From the IMG/VR virus record IMGVR_UViG_3300042472_000598, positions 1 through 42,459 of that record: a stretch of DNA of 42,459 bases. One strand, written 5' to 3'. The stretch's first letter is position 1. Every line of letters starts with the position of its first letter. This document shows, one piece after another, positions 7,551-13,851 of this stretch. The stretch is from a virus. Both the position numbers and the translations under genes were made by a program. The notes beneath the pieces were generated by a model. It worked only from the letters and a program-made list of their open reading frames with translations, was not told the DNA's origin and did no database searches.

Positions 7551-7822
7551 TACTATTTTCGTTAAAATAGCGTTTGATTAGCGATAGAGATCCGGTGGCA
7601 GAAAACCGTAAGCGTGGGGCTGGAAACTACCCCTACAGACTCTGATAGGCAGTATCCTTCTGCACACAGACTTTGAATAAAAAGGATGGACAGAGTAACC
7701 GCTCAATTTAAGGGCTGGTGTGGAAACCAGTAGCTTAATCCTAATTTTGTAGCAGTAGTAGTTACGGGCACTTCCGGCAACAGGAGGCGCTGACTAGCAG
7801 GGTGCAACTCCCTCGGCTACAT
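7551..7822 (+). ncRNA. Structured RNA element b with pseudoknot and tRNA-like 3' end
   Basis: Hairpins seen: CTATTTT/AAAATAG (7553-7570), CGGT/ACCG (7593-7608), GGGG/CCCC (7616-7633), CTGGT/ACCAG (7715-7730). A 6-bp stem (7639-7644 with 7691-7696) encloses hairpin GCAG/CTGC (7649-7663) whose loop ATCCTT is complementary to AAGGAT at 7682-7687, a likely pseudoknot. The 3' part (7748-7822) resembles a tRNA: TGTAGC/GCTACA acceptor, CTTCC/GGAGG stem with a 7-nt loop, and an AGGG/CCCT arm whose loop TGCAACT keeps T54, C56, R57 and A58. There is no CCA and no D-arm. No coding frame. Family not recognised; it does not match tmRNA or RNase P RNA signatures that I know. Confidence 0.55.
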
Positions 7823-7829
7823 CTATTTT

Positions 7830-7890
7830 GAGAGCCACATCGCCTGGATACTTCCTCCTTGGAGCACTAGGTCCTGCAACCGTGGCTCTC
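7830..7890 (+). ncRNA. Structured RNA element c1
   Basis: A perfect 9-bp stem GAGAGCCAC/GTGGCTCTC (7830-7838 with 7882-7890) closes about 43 nt containing a CTCC/GGAG type hairpin. Sits directly after element b. No coding frame. Not recognised. Confidence 0.5.
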
Positions 7891-7900
7891 CCTTATATTA

Positions 7901-7980
7901 AAACACATTGACGTGTGACTGCGTCACTGTCTCAGTGAGAGGCCTGTTAAAGCTACAGGACATCAGTGTGTTTCAATATG
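7901..7980 (+). ncRNA. Structured RNA element c2, cloverleaf-like tRNA leader (copy 1)
   Basis: An 11-bp stem (7901-7911 with 7963-7973, one G-U) closes three small hairpins: GTGAC/GTCAC, CTC/GAG and CCTGT/ACAGG with a 7-nt loop. It ends in GTGTGTTTCAATATG, four bases before tRNA-Leu(TAG). The same stem and the same 15-base tail recur at 9296-9370 before tRNA-Ala. Confidence 0.55.
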
Positions 7981-7983
7981 ATA

Positions 7984-8068
7984 GCCCCCTTGGCGGAATT
8001 GGTAGACGCGGCAGATTTAGGTTCTGTTATCGAAAGGTGTGAGAGTTCGAGTCTCTTGGGGGGCACCA
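7984..8068 (+). tRNA. tRNA-Leu(TAG)
   Basis: Class II tRNA, long variable arm, anticodon loop TTTAGGT, acceptor GCCCCCT/GGGGGGC, encoded CCA. Only tRNA here for the CUN box. Confidence 0.96.
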
Positions 8069-8078
8069 GGTTTTGATG

Positions 8079-8186
8079 AGGGGGAGTGTGCATAGCGGCC
8101 CTGGGCCTACGGTGCCTACTCTTAAACAACAGCAGAGCAGTTACGCAAACATCGTAACATAAGACTTGGAGCCACTCCTGTGCCCC
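8079..8186 (+). ncRNA. Structured spacer RNA d
   Basis: GGAGTG (8083-8088) pairs with CACTCC (8173-8178), and inside lies hairpin GTTACG/CGTAAC (8140-8158) with a 7-nt loop. It occupies the gap between tRNA-Leu(TAG) and the radical SAM gene, so it may also act as that gene's 5' leader. No coding frame. Confidence 0.4.
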
Positions 8187-8208
8187 TTAGCACTTTATAA
8201 ATAGACGC

Positions 8209-9087
8209 ATGATACAATTAGATCAAGCAGAAGTTAGTTGGGCATTAAATGCACATTGTGGACATAAATGTTCATACTGTCATTCCCAATACAGTGGCGG
8301 TGAATTAGACAAGTCTGTTGATCAGTATCTGGCAATTATTAAAAAATTGCAGGATACAAGATACCAGCACCATTCTAAGATATACTGGAAAATCAGTGGA
8401 GGGGAACCCCTACACTTTCCGCATCTAAGCACAGTATTAAAAAAGATGAAAGAAAAGCCTTGCGTCATACGACTGGATACCAGTGGTGATGACAATTGGT
8501 TTTCATTGTACGGTGTTATAAATCTAATAGATAAAATAAAACTCACATATCATTCGTGGCAAAACGATGATGTGTTTGGTTTCGTACTAGAACAATGTCA
8601 AGAAAAGAATGTAAGTGTAACAATTGAAGTTCCATTGTTACCCGGTGCTATAGTAGAGTCTAGGGCCAAAGTAAAACATTTTGTAGACTTGGGATATGTA
8701 TGCAATGAACAGGTACTACGTGACTTAGGTGGCGACTTACATCGGGGATATAGTCAACTTGATGAAAACAGAATCTATGGTAGACCCGATGATTGGGAAC
8801 CAGAACTGGTTGTGTATAATCCAAACTTACCAGATCCCAACTATGTAGATTTAAGTACTGTCAATAACACTGATCCTGTGTACACTGGTATGCCATGTTA
8901 TGCAGGTGTTGATTGGTTGTACATAAACCCTAGGGGATTTGCCTCATACAGCCAATGTGGTGGCAGGAACGAACACTTTAATGCGTTTGATCCTGCATGG
9001 CAACCACCCAGCAATTCGTTCCCTTGCACAGTTAATCAGTGCAGGAGTGAACAGGATAGGACAAAAATAAGAATTCACAATTCTTAG
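8209..9087 (+). CDS. Radical SAM protein with SPASM-like C-terminus, inside tRNA array 1
   Basis: 292 aa. Radical SAM cluster motif C17-x3-C21-x2-C24 (HCGHKCSYC), then the SAM-binding KISGGEP (residues 61-67). The C-terminal 65 residues contain Cys at about 230, 250, 273 and 278, spaced like an auxiliary [4Fe-4S] SPASM/twitch domain. Such enzymes modify peptides or small molecules by radical chemistry. It is cotranscribed with tRNAs between two structured RNAs, so tRNA modification is possible, but SPASM domains more often go with peptide substrates. No clear ribosome site precedes the ATG; a TATAAA at 8196 lies seven bases upstream. Cluster supply could come from IscU/IscA at 28073. Confidence 0.8.
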   Translation: MIQLDQAEVSWALNAHCGHKCSYCHSQYSGGELDKSVDQYLAIIKKLQDTRYQHHSKIYWKISGGEPLHFPHLSTVLKKMKEKPCVIRLDTSGDDNWFSLYGVINLIDKIKLTYHSWQNDDVFGFVLEQCQEKNVSVTIEVPLLPGAIVESRAKVKHFVDLGYVCNEQVLRDLGGDLHRGYSQLDENRIYGRPDDWEPELVVYNPNLPDPNYVDLSTVNNTDPVYTGMPCYAGVDWLYINPRGFASYSQCGGRNEHFNAFDPAWQPPSNSFPCTVNQCRSEQDRTKIRIHNS

Positions 9088-9094
9088 TACAGAA

Positions 9095-9290
9095 CGTTCC
9101 GAGTGTCTTCGGATAGTGTGACCCACACGATGAGAAGTAGTGTGACAACTACGGGTGGTAGTCTTCGAACCCAAAGGCCGCTAGCAATGCGAGAACGGTC
9201 CCTGTCGGGAAGCGGGTGGAAGGAGTGTGTGATGGGTATGATAGCGTCATATCTTGATACTCTATAATTACCGCCGGGGGATGCAGAGCA
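9095..9290 (+). ncRNA. Hairpin-rich untranslated region e1
   Basis: Follows the radical SAM stop. Small hairpins are visible: CCGA/TCGG near 9101-9113, GTGTG/CACAC (9116-9128), GTAGT/ACTAC near 9137-9152. No coding frame of note. It may be one RNA with element c2-like 9296-9370, or part of the radical SAM 3' UTR. Confidence 0.4.
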
Positions 9291-9295
9291 TATTG

Positions 9296-9370
9296 AAGCA
9301 CATTAAAGATAGGGTCGTAGCGGTTCCATGAACTTGAGTACATACCAAGGTAGTTAGTGTGTTTCAATAT
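9296..9370 (+). ncRNA. Structured RNA element, copy 2 of c2 tRNA-leader motif
   Basis: AAGCACATTAA (9296-9306) pairs with TTAGTGTGTTT (9354-9364) over 11 bp with two G-U pairs, closing small hairpins such as GTTC/GAAC. Its tail GTGTGTTTCAATATG is identical to copy 1 (7966-7980) and ends five bases before tRNA-Ala. The interior differs from copy 1 while the closing stem is kept, which suggests selection on structure. Confidence 0.55.
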
Positions 9371-9375
9371 GTTTT

Positions 9376-9451
9376 GGGGGTGTAGCTCAGTTGGGAGAGC
9401 GTCTGCTTTGCAAGCAGAATGTCGCAGGTTCGATCCCTGTCACCTCCACCA
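9376..9451 (+). tRNA. tRNA-Ala(TGC)
   Basis: Acceptor GGGGGTG/CACCTCC, anticodon loop TTTGCAA, encoded CCA. Sole Ala tRNA. Confidence 0.97.
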
Positions 9452-9468
9452 ATATTAAGGAGAAAGCT

Positions 9469-9636
9469 ATGAGTGATGGCGGTAAAGGATCTGCGCCAAG
9501 GCCAAAAAGTGTTGATGCAAATACATTTGCAAGCAATTGGGAATTGGCGTTTGGCAAGAAGAAATCTCAAGAAGAAATGATTGATGAAGAGATTGAAGTC
9601 GAAGGCACTGTCAAAGACAGTGAACAAGGCGGATAA
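9469..9636 (+). CDS. Small hydrophilic phage protein, 55 aa
   Basis: Begins MSDGGKGSAPRP after AAGGAG with ideal spacing. It has a WELAFGKKK centre and an acidic tail. I recall similar short proteins with a GGKGSxPRP start in other large phages, function unknown. It lies between tRNA-Ala and tRNA-Val, so its mRNA would be cut out by tRNA processing. Confidence 0.8.
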   Translation: MSDGGKGSAPRPKSVDANTFASNWELAFGKKKSQEEMIDEEIEVEGTVKDSEQGG

Positions 9637-9646
9637 GTAAAGTGCT

Positions 9647-9722
9647 GGGTCGTTAGCTCAGTTGGTAGAGCGTCTGCCTTACACGCAGAATGTCGGCGGT
9701 TCGAGCCCGTCACGACCCACCA
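9647..9722 (+). tRNA. tRNA-Val(TAC)
   Basis: Acceptor GGGTCGT/ACGACCC, anticodon loop CTTACAC, encoded CCA. Confidence 0.97.
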
Positions 9723-9729
9723 AAATTTA

Positions 9730-9805
9730 GCCCTTATAGCTCAGCTGGTAGAGCAACTGATTTGTAATCAGTAGGTCCCGTGTTCGAATCATGGTGGGGG
9801 CACCA
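9730..9805 (+). tRNA. tRNA-Thr(TGT)
   Basis: Anticodon loop TTTGTAA on ACTGA/TCAGT. Acceptor GCCCTTA/TGGGGGC has two G-U pairs. Encoded CCA. Confidence 0.96.
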
Positions 9806-9812
9806 AATATCT

Positions 9813-9889
9813 CGGAGTGTAGCGCAGTCTGGTAGCGCACCTGGTTTGGGACCAGGGGGTCCAAGGTTCGAATCCTTGTACTCCGACCA
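9813..9889 (+). tRNA. tRNA-Pro(TGG)
   Basis: Acceptor CGGAGTG/TACTCCG, anticodon loop TTTGGGA on CCTGG/CCAGG, encoded CCA. Confidence 0.97.
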
Positions 9890-9894
9890 TGTTG

Positions 9895-9968
9895 GCGGGA
9901 TTCGTAAAATGGTATTACCTTAGATTTCCAATCTAAAGTCGGGAGTTCGATTCTCCCATCCCGCTCCA
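9895..9968 (+). tRNA. tRNA-Gly(TCC)
   Basis: Acceptor GCGGGAT/ATCCCGC, identical to tRNA-Gly(GCC), but anticodon loop TTTCCAA. Encoded CCA. With the GCC species it covers all GGN codons. Confidence 0.97.
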
Positions 9969-9970
9969 AG

Positions 9971-10174
9971 AACCCGGGCGCCCTTGCCCGTTATACAAAG
10001 GGGGGAATACTGGCAAACCCATAGACGCCACGGTGCATTGGATCTACCGCAAGGTTCCCTTTAGGAACTACTTGAGAAATCACAAAGGCAGGGACGCTAA
10101 CCTGTCTAAATAGAAAAGTACGTAGACAGAGTAGACTGCTCAGTCCGGGGCCTATGTGGTGTAGGTAGCCGGAC
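9971..10174 (+). ncRNA. Structured RNA element f before the initiator tRNA
   Basis: Hairpins CGGGC/GCCCG (9975-9990), TGTCTA/TAGACA (10103-10128) and a two-tier hairpin GTCCGG/CCGGAC (10143-10174) with inner CCTA/TAGG. Fills the gap between tRNA-Gly(TCC) and tRNA-fMet. No plausible coding frame. Not recognised. Confidence 0.5.
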
Positions 10175-10183
10175 ACTAATTAT

Positions 10184-10259
10184 CGCGGGGTACGTCAGTG
10201 GCCAGACTGCTAGGCTCATAACCTAGAAGACGGAGGTTCGAATCCTTCCCCCGCAACCA
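10184..10259 (+). tRNA. Initiator-type tRNA-fMet(CAT)
   Basis: The first base C cannot pair with A72 (CGCGGGG against CCCCGCA), the hallmark that allows formylation of bacterial initiator tRNA. Anticodon loop CTCATAA on CTAGG/CCTAG; only two of the three G-C pairs usual in initiators are present. Encoded CCA. Confidence 0.9.
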
Positions 10260-10265
10260 ACACAT

Positions 10266-10341
10266 TCCCTGATAGCTCAGTTGGTAGAGCACACGACTGT
10301 TAATCGTGTTGTCCCTGGTTCGAGCCCAGGTCGGGGAGCCA
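10266..10341 (+). tRNA. tRNA-Asn(GTT)
   Basis: Acceptor TCCCTGA/TCGGGGA, anticodon loop CTGTTAA on CACGA/TCGTG, encoded CCA. Last tRNA of array 1. Confidence 0.97.
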
Positions 10342-10345
10342 AATA

Positions 10346-10363
10346 TGCCACTAAATTGTTAAA
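10346..10363 (+). repeat. 18-bp inverted repeat, 3' arm, closing array 1
   Basis: TGCCACTAAATTGTTAAA, exact reverse complement of 7069-7086, beginning four bases after the CCA of tRNA-Asn. Pairing would seal the primary transcript and also cover most of boxA. Confidence 0.85.
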
Positions 10364-10369
10364 AAACAC

Positions 10370-10398
10370 TTGACCATTCTGCGGATTTCATGTATAAT
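10370..10398 (+). promoter_or_regulatory. Sigma70 promoter
   Basis: TTGACC (10370-10375), 17 bp, TATAAT (10393-10398), driving the metalloprotease-like gene at 10427. Confidence 0.85.
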
Positions 10399-10426
10399 AG
10401 CGTTATTATACAGCAGAAAGAGCACC

Positions 10427-10828
10427 ATGGAATACCACATTGAAGCAGGTCCTAAAACACGCCGCTACATTGAGGCCATTCTGCCCAGCATGATGACTCA
10501 ACTGGGACTGAACCGTAGTCGTCGCTTGTTAATGATCAAAGTGGATCGTGACCTTGAGGACCAAGGTTCCACCATACCAATGTTGGGAATTGATACCTTT
10601 TTGGTGGTACTCAAGCCCACACGTAATATCTTAAATTTAGGCATAACCCTGGCACACGAGCTTACCCATGTAGCGCAATTTGCCAATGGTACTTTGCAGG
10701 TAACCCCAAAAGGTAAAAAATGGAAGGGCAAGTTCTATCCGACAGCGCACCCTTACTTGGAACAACCGTGGGAAGTGCAGGCGTTTGCTAGACAAGAGAT
10801 TGTTTTCAGAAAAGCAATAGAAAAATAA
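10427..10828 (+). CDS. HExxH metalloprotease-like protein (SprT-like), 133 aa
   Basis: The ATG at 10427 is chosen because it lies 28 bp after the -10 box behind an AAAGAG site. A zinc-peptidase motif HELTH (in LAHELTHVAQF) lies near residue 86, followed by a YPTAHPYLEQPWEVQAF segment whose Glu and His could give the third ligand. Small size and layout recall SprT/WLM-type metalloproteases, which in cells act on DNA-protein crosslinks; this is only a family-level suggestion. Substrate unknown. Confidence 0.7.
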   Translation: MEYHIEAGPKTRRYIEAILPSMMTQLGLNRSRRLLMIKVDRDLEDQGSTIPMLGIDTFLVVLKPTRNILNLGITLAHELTHVAQFANGTLQVTPKGKKWKGKFYPTAHPYLEQPWEVQAFARQEIVFRKAIEK

Positions 10829-10843
10829 TAGTTAAATAATACT

Positions 10844-11050
10844 ATGAATATCTCAAGAGCTGAACAAAGTAATATTCGCTACAGCCAAGAGCAGTATCGT
10901 CTGCAACAGATCCAATCTGAAAATTTACAAACCAAATATCATCAAAAAATTGTAGAACAACGCAGTTATGAAAGACTCATTGCTGAACGGGTTAGTCGTA
11001 ATCTTCGTTTAGATTTAGACAAAGGCCGCAACGTAGACATTGAATGTTAA
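10844..11050 (+). CDS. Small coiled-coil protein, 68 aa
   Basis: Almost wholly helical by composition: Gln, Glu, Lys and Arg rich with spaced Leu and Ile (residues 10-50). No ribosome site; ATG follows TAAATAATACT. Function unknown. Confidence 0.6.
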   Translation: MNISRAEQSNIRYSQEQYRLQQIQSENLQTKYHQKIVEQRSYERLIAERVSRNLRLDLDKGRNVDIEC

Positions 11051-11059
11051 GGAAGTATT

Positions 11060-11515
11060 ATGCCTTGGATTGAAAATGTAAGCCTGGGTGATATCCCAAA
11101 AGCCAAACACCACAACGCAGGTGAGAATAGTATGCTGATTCAAATTGTTGACCCAGATATGACTTTTCCTGCACCTATGCACCAGTTCAAAGAAACACAC
11201 CAGTTCAAGTTCTTAGATCTTGAAGGACCCGACGCTTACGGACATGAATTTAAAGTTACCGATGAGCAGGCGGAAAGTCTGGTTCAGCTCTTGCAACATG
11301 CCTTGGCTAATAGAATGAATGTTGTTGTGCATTGTGTTGCAGGTGTTTGCCGTAGTGGTGCAGTCTGCGAAGTTGGAGTCATGATGGGCTTTGATGACTG
11401 TGAAGCATTTCGTAGTCCCAACCTGCTGGTCAAGCACAAGATGATGAAGTACTTAGGCTGGACTTACGATGAAAATGAACCACATTCGATCAATGGTGAT
11501 GCAACCGATTGGTAA
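11060..11515 (+). CDS. Dual-specificity/tyrosine phosphatase-like protein, 151 aa
   Basis: Active-site loop HCVAGVCRSG (C92, R98) fits Cx5R(S/T) of cysteine phosphatases, preceded by the hydrophobic strand MNVVV. A candidate general-acid Asp lies in FLDLEGPD upstream. Start behind AAGGAAG. Cytoplasmic dephosphorylation of a protein, nucleotide or RNA end is expected. Such enzymes occur in several large phages. Confidence 0.75.
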   Translation: MPWIENVSLGDIPKAKHHNAGENSMLIQIVDPDMTFPAPMHQFKETHQFKFLDLEGPDAYGHEFKVTDEQAESLVQLLQHALANRMNVVVHCVAGVCRSGAVCEVGVMMGFDDCEAFRSPNLLVKHKMMKYLGWTYDENEPHSINGDATDW

Positions 11516-11518
11516 GCA

Positions 11519-11689
11519 ATGAACTGGCTACGTTATAGTGGAATATGGGTTACATTGGTTTGTAACCCATATCATTGGCGAGTTTCGTTTAGAAATGAAT
11601 CTGACTCGGCTTGGCCAGATACCAAAGAATACTCAATACAATTAGTATGTGTATCAGTTCGTGTTGTCATTGACAACGGCAGTTATTAA
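11519..11689 (+). CDS. Hypothetical protein, 56 aa
   Basis: Starts four bases after the phosphatase stop with no ribosome site of its own, so coupling is likely. Begins MNWLRYSGIW and has aromatic-rich segments. Its stop overlaps the convergent oxygenase stop by four bases. Coding status uncertain but it fills the gap exactly. Confidence 0.45.
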   Translation: MNWLRYSGIWVTLVCNPYHWRVSFRNESDSAWPDTKEYSIQLVCVSVRVVIDNGSY

Positions 11690-12438
11690 AGACTCTTATC
11701 CATTAGCTTTTCGTAACCTGCCCAGTCCCACTCTACCAACAAGAACATTAGGATCTTGCTGTAGCCTGGGACTTTTCTTGCGGCATGGCAATACTCGGAA
11801 TTGTTAAACACAAAAGTATTTGACTCTGTTTCTCTATAGGCATCTATCAAGAATGATTCTTTTGTAGGATCAACTGTTAGTCTTTCATATCCCCAACCAA
11901 GACTTGCATCTGGCTTTGGATGTAACCAAAAAGTTGGTTCTGGATTTTCATCGTGTAGCATTACACGCAAGGAAGTTGGTACACCTGGGTACTGCTCATC
12001 TAGGTCACGATGCAGGCCAATGGGGAATCTATTTTCCCAGCACTTAGCATGGATAACGTTCTTGATTGGTAGGTGCTGATACAGTTGTTCAAACAGCTTG
12101 GGAAACTCTTTAGCACCATCAACTATCACATGTTGCATGGATGTGTCGTCAGTGGGAGTCATGTACCAACCGCGCCAATTACAACCATCTTCTGTGTACT
12201 CGTCCTTGAACCAGTCTTCAGCGGCAGCTTTTGCCCTAGCTTCTTCTCGATCAAAAGGATATCCGTTTGTTTTTTTCAAACGTAGTACATTTCTGGATTT
12301 TTCATTGAACATATCCACAAAGTGTTCATCAGGTATAATCCGCGGAATGTCTAGTACAACATGCGGAATGTTCTTGTATTTTTCGCCCAAGTGGCGGGGG
12401 TAGTTGTCGTTAATGTGTGCCATGCAGATATTTAGCAT
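11686..12438 (-). CDS. Putative Fe(II)/2OG-type oxygenase (aspartyl-hydroxylase-like), about 250 aa
   Basis: GLHRDLDEQYPG gives the H-x-D pair, and SEYCHAARKVPGYSKI gives the distal His, with Lys rather than Arg as possible 2OG anchor. Two ATG codons (12438 and 12423) and a farther one at 12492 are possible; I chose 12438 because the farthest one would overlap the divergent gene. No clear ribosome site. Divergent from the oxygenase at 12462. Substrate unknown. Confidence 0.65.
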   Translation of the reverse strand: MLNICMAHINDNYPRHLGEKYKNIPHVVLDIPRIIPDEHFVDMFNEKSRNVLRLKKTNGYPFDREEARAKAAAEDWFKDEYTEDGCNWRGWYMTPTDDTSMQHVIVDGAKEFPKLFEQLYQHLPIKNVIHAKCWENRFPIGLHRDLDEQYPGVPTSLRVMLHDENPEPTFWLHPKPDASLGWGYERLTVDPTKESFLIDAYRETESNTFVFNNSEYCHAARKVPGYSKILMFLLVEWDWAGYEKLMDKSL

Positions 12439-12461
12439 CGATGATTGTGCTATATACTGAT

Positions 12462-13139
12462 ATGCAATTATATCATATTCCAATACCTTCATTGTGGCCC
12501 ACTGAAGAAGAAGCCAAGTACGCCACTGAAAAAATAATTCCAGTTGCAGAAGAATCAGCTAGGAATTTATTTGAACGATTGGGCCCAAAGTTTGATAAAA
12601 CCTACATAGATCAAGACTTAGTTTTAAGCTGGGGCACAGGCCAGCGTATGAAAGCTCATGTCGAAGAATTAGGATTATCCTTAAAAGCATTTTCAGTATT
12701 TGTAGGAGCACCAGGCACACTTTCAGCTAGACCGCATGTGGATGGACTGGGCAGTGGAATAGTTGATGATAAAATAGTTGGTAGTGCAATGATTGCTAGA
12801 TTAAACGTACCACTTAGGGGTATTACAGGCAGTAGACTCAACTGGTGGAAAACTGGAACAAACGACCCAAGAATTTTAGAACGTCACTTTGAAGAATGGA
12901 ATGCTAGAACAAAGGCATGGCAAAAAGGATTCAGTTATTTGGCTGATCCAAAGTTAGATTGGGAAGAACCTGACTGGTACATTGACGAGCCAGGGCCTTG
13001 TTGGAATAGAACAGAGTTGGCACATAGATTAGATCTACATAACACAACAGAAATACGTATTAATATCACTGCTGAAATTTTAGTTCCTGTGTCTTGGGAA
13101 ACACTAGTAGAACGCTTACATGCTCGGGGTTATTGTTGA
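12462..13139 (+). CDS. Putative Fe(II)/2OG-type oxygenase, 225 aa
   Basis: H92-x-D94 in ARPHVDGLG, then a distal His around 193 in LDLHNTTEIRINI with R199 as candidate 2OG contact. The start ATG at 12462 is preferred because a longer version would run deep into the divergent gene. Substrate unknown; paired head to head with a second oxygenase. Confidence 0.6.
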   Translation: MQLYHIPIPSLWPTEEEAKYATEKIIPVAEESARNLFERLGPKFDKTYIDQDLVLSWGTGQRMKAHVEELGLSLKAFSVFVGAPGTLSARPHVDGLGSGIVDDKIVGSAMIARLNVPLRGITGSRLNWWKTGTNDPRILERHFEEWNARTKAWQKGFSYLADPKLDWEEPDWYIDEPGPCWNRTELAHRLDLHNTTEIRINITAEILVPVSWETLVERLHARGYC

Positions 13140-13202
13140 CGTCTAATAGATTTTGTCAATTGCCGCTATAAAAAAATACAATGGGTTTTAATGGTTTTAT
13201 AG

Positions 13203-13231
13203 TTGACTTCTATGATATATACTAGTATACT
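13203..13231 (+). promoter_or_regulatory. Sigma70 promoter of the ahpC operon
   Basis: TTGACT (13203-13208), 17 bp, TATACT (13226-13231), 80 bp before ahpC. Confidence 0.85.
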
Positions 13232-13282
13232 TGAAAGTATCAGTATAAACACTGAGTTCCGAAGCCGATGAAGGATCGGAAC
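13227..13282 (+). promoter_or_regulatory. Operator-like palindrome and leader hairpin of ahpC
   Basis: ATACTTGAAAGTAT (13227-13240) is an inverted repeat spanning the -10 box and start point, a typical repressor position. Downstream, GTTCCGA (13256-13262) pairs with TCGGAAC (13276-13282) as a 7-bp leader hairpin without a T-run. Either could couple expression to peroxide or iron; not shown. Confidence 0.5.
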
Positions 13283-13311
13283 TTACTCGCTTAAACAAAG
13301 GAGATATAAGC

Positions 13312-13851
13312 ATGAAAACAGTTGGTGATAAATTAACCCCATTCGCAGTAACAGGTGTTCGTCCAGGACAACCAGAAGACGCTTTCTATACTATTACAGA
13401 AAATAGTTTTGAAGGTAAATGGAAAGTAATCGTTTACTATCCAAAAGATTTTACATTCGTATGTCCTACCGAAATCGTAGCCTACGACAAATTGACCACA
13501 GACTTTGCCGACCGTGATGCAGTCTTGCTAACAGGTAGCACAGACAATGAGTTCTGTAAAGTAGCATGGCAGACAGCCCATGCTGATCTAAAGAAAATCA
13601 CACATCACCAGTTTGCCGACACACAGCGTGGTGAGTTGTCATTAATTGAACAACTGGGTGTATTCTATGCTCCAGCCGGCGCGGCATTACGTGCCACATT
13701 CATTATTGATCCAAGCAATGAAATCCAACACGTTACTGTGAACAACTTGAACGTTGGTCGTAGCCCAGAAGAAACACTTCGCGTATTGGATGCGCTACAA
13801 ACTGGTGAACTATGTGCTTGTAACCGCACAGTAGGTGGAGAGACTCTGTAA
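13312..13851 (+). CDS. ahpC: Peroxiredoxin AhpC, AhpD-dependent type
   Basis: 179 aa. Peroxidatic Cys51 in FTFVCPTE and a C-terminal ELCACNR with C168 and C170, the arrangement of AhpC proteins that use the AhpD adaptor rather than AhpF. It reduces hydroperoxides and peroxynitrite in the cytoplasm. AAAGGAG site well placed. Overlaps psiE by one base (TAATG), and ahpD lies two genes on, so partner and enzyme are made together. In this window it could protect the many Fe(II) and Fe-S enzymes. Confidence 0.92.
   Translation: MKTVGDKLTPFAVTGVRPGQPEDAFYTITENSFEGKWKVIVYYPKDFTFVCPTEIVAYDKLTTDFADRDAVLLTGSTDNEFCKVAWQTAHADLKKITHHQFADTQRGELSLIEQLGVFYAPAGAALRATFIIDPSNEIQHVTVNNLNVGRSPEETLRVLDALQTGELCACNRTVGGETL

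Noticed and set aside
7551-7822. tmRNA or RNase P RNA
   Set aside because: No resume reading frame, no CCA end and no conserved P4 or tmRNA tRNA-like 5' start could be found.
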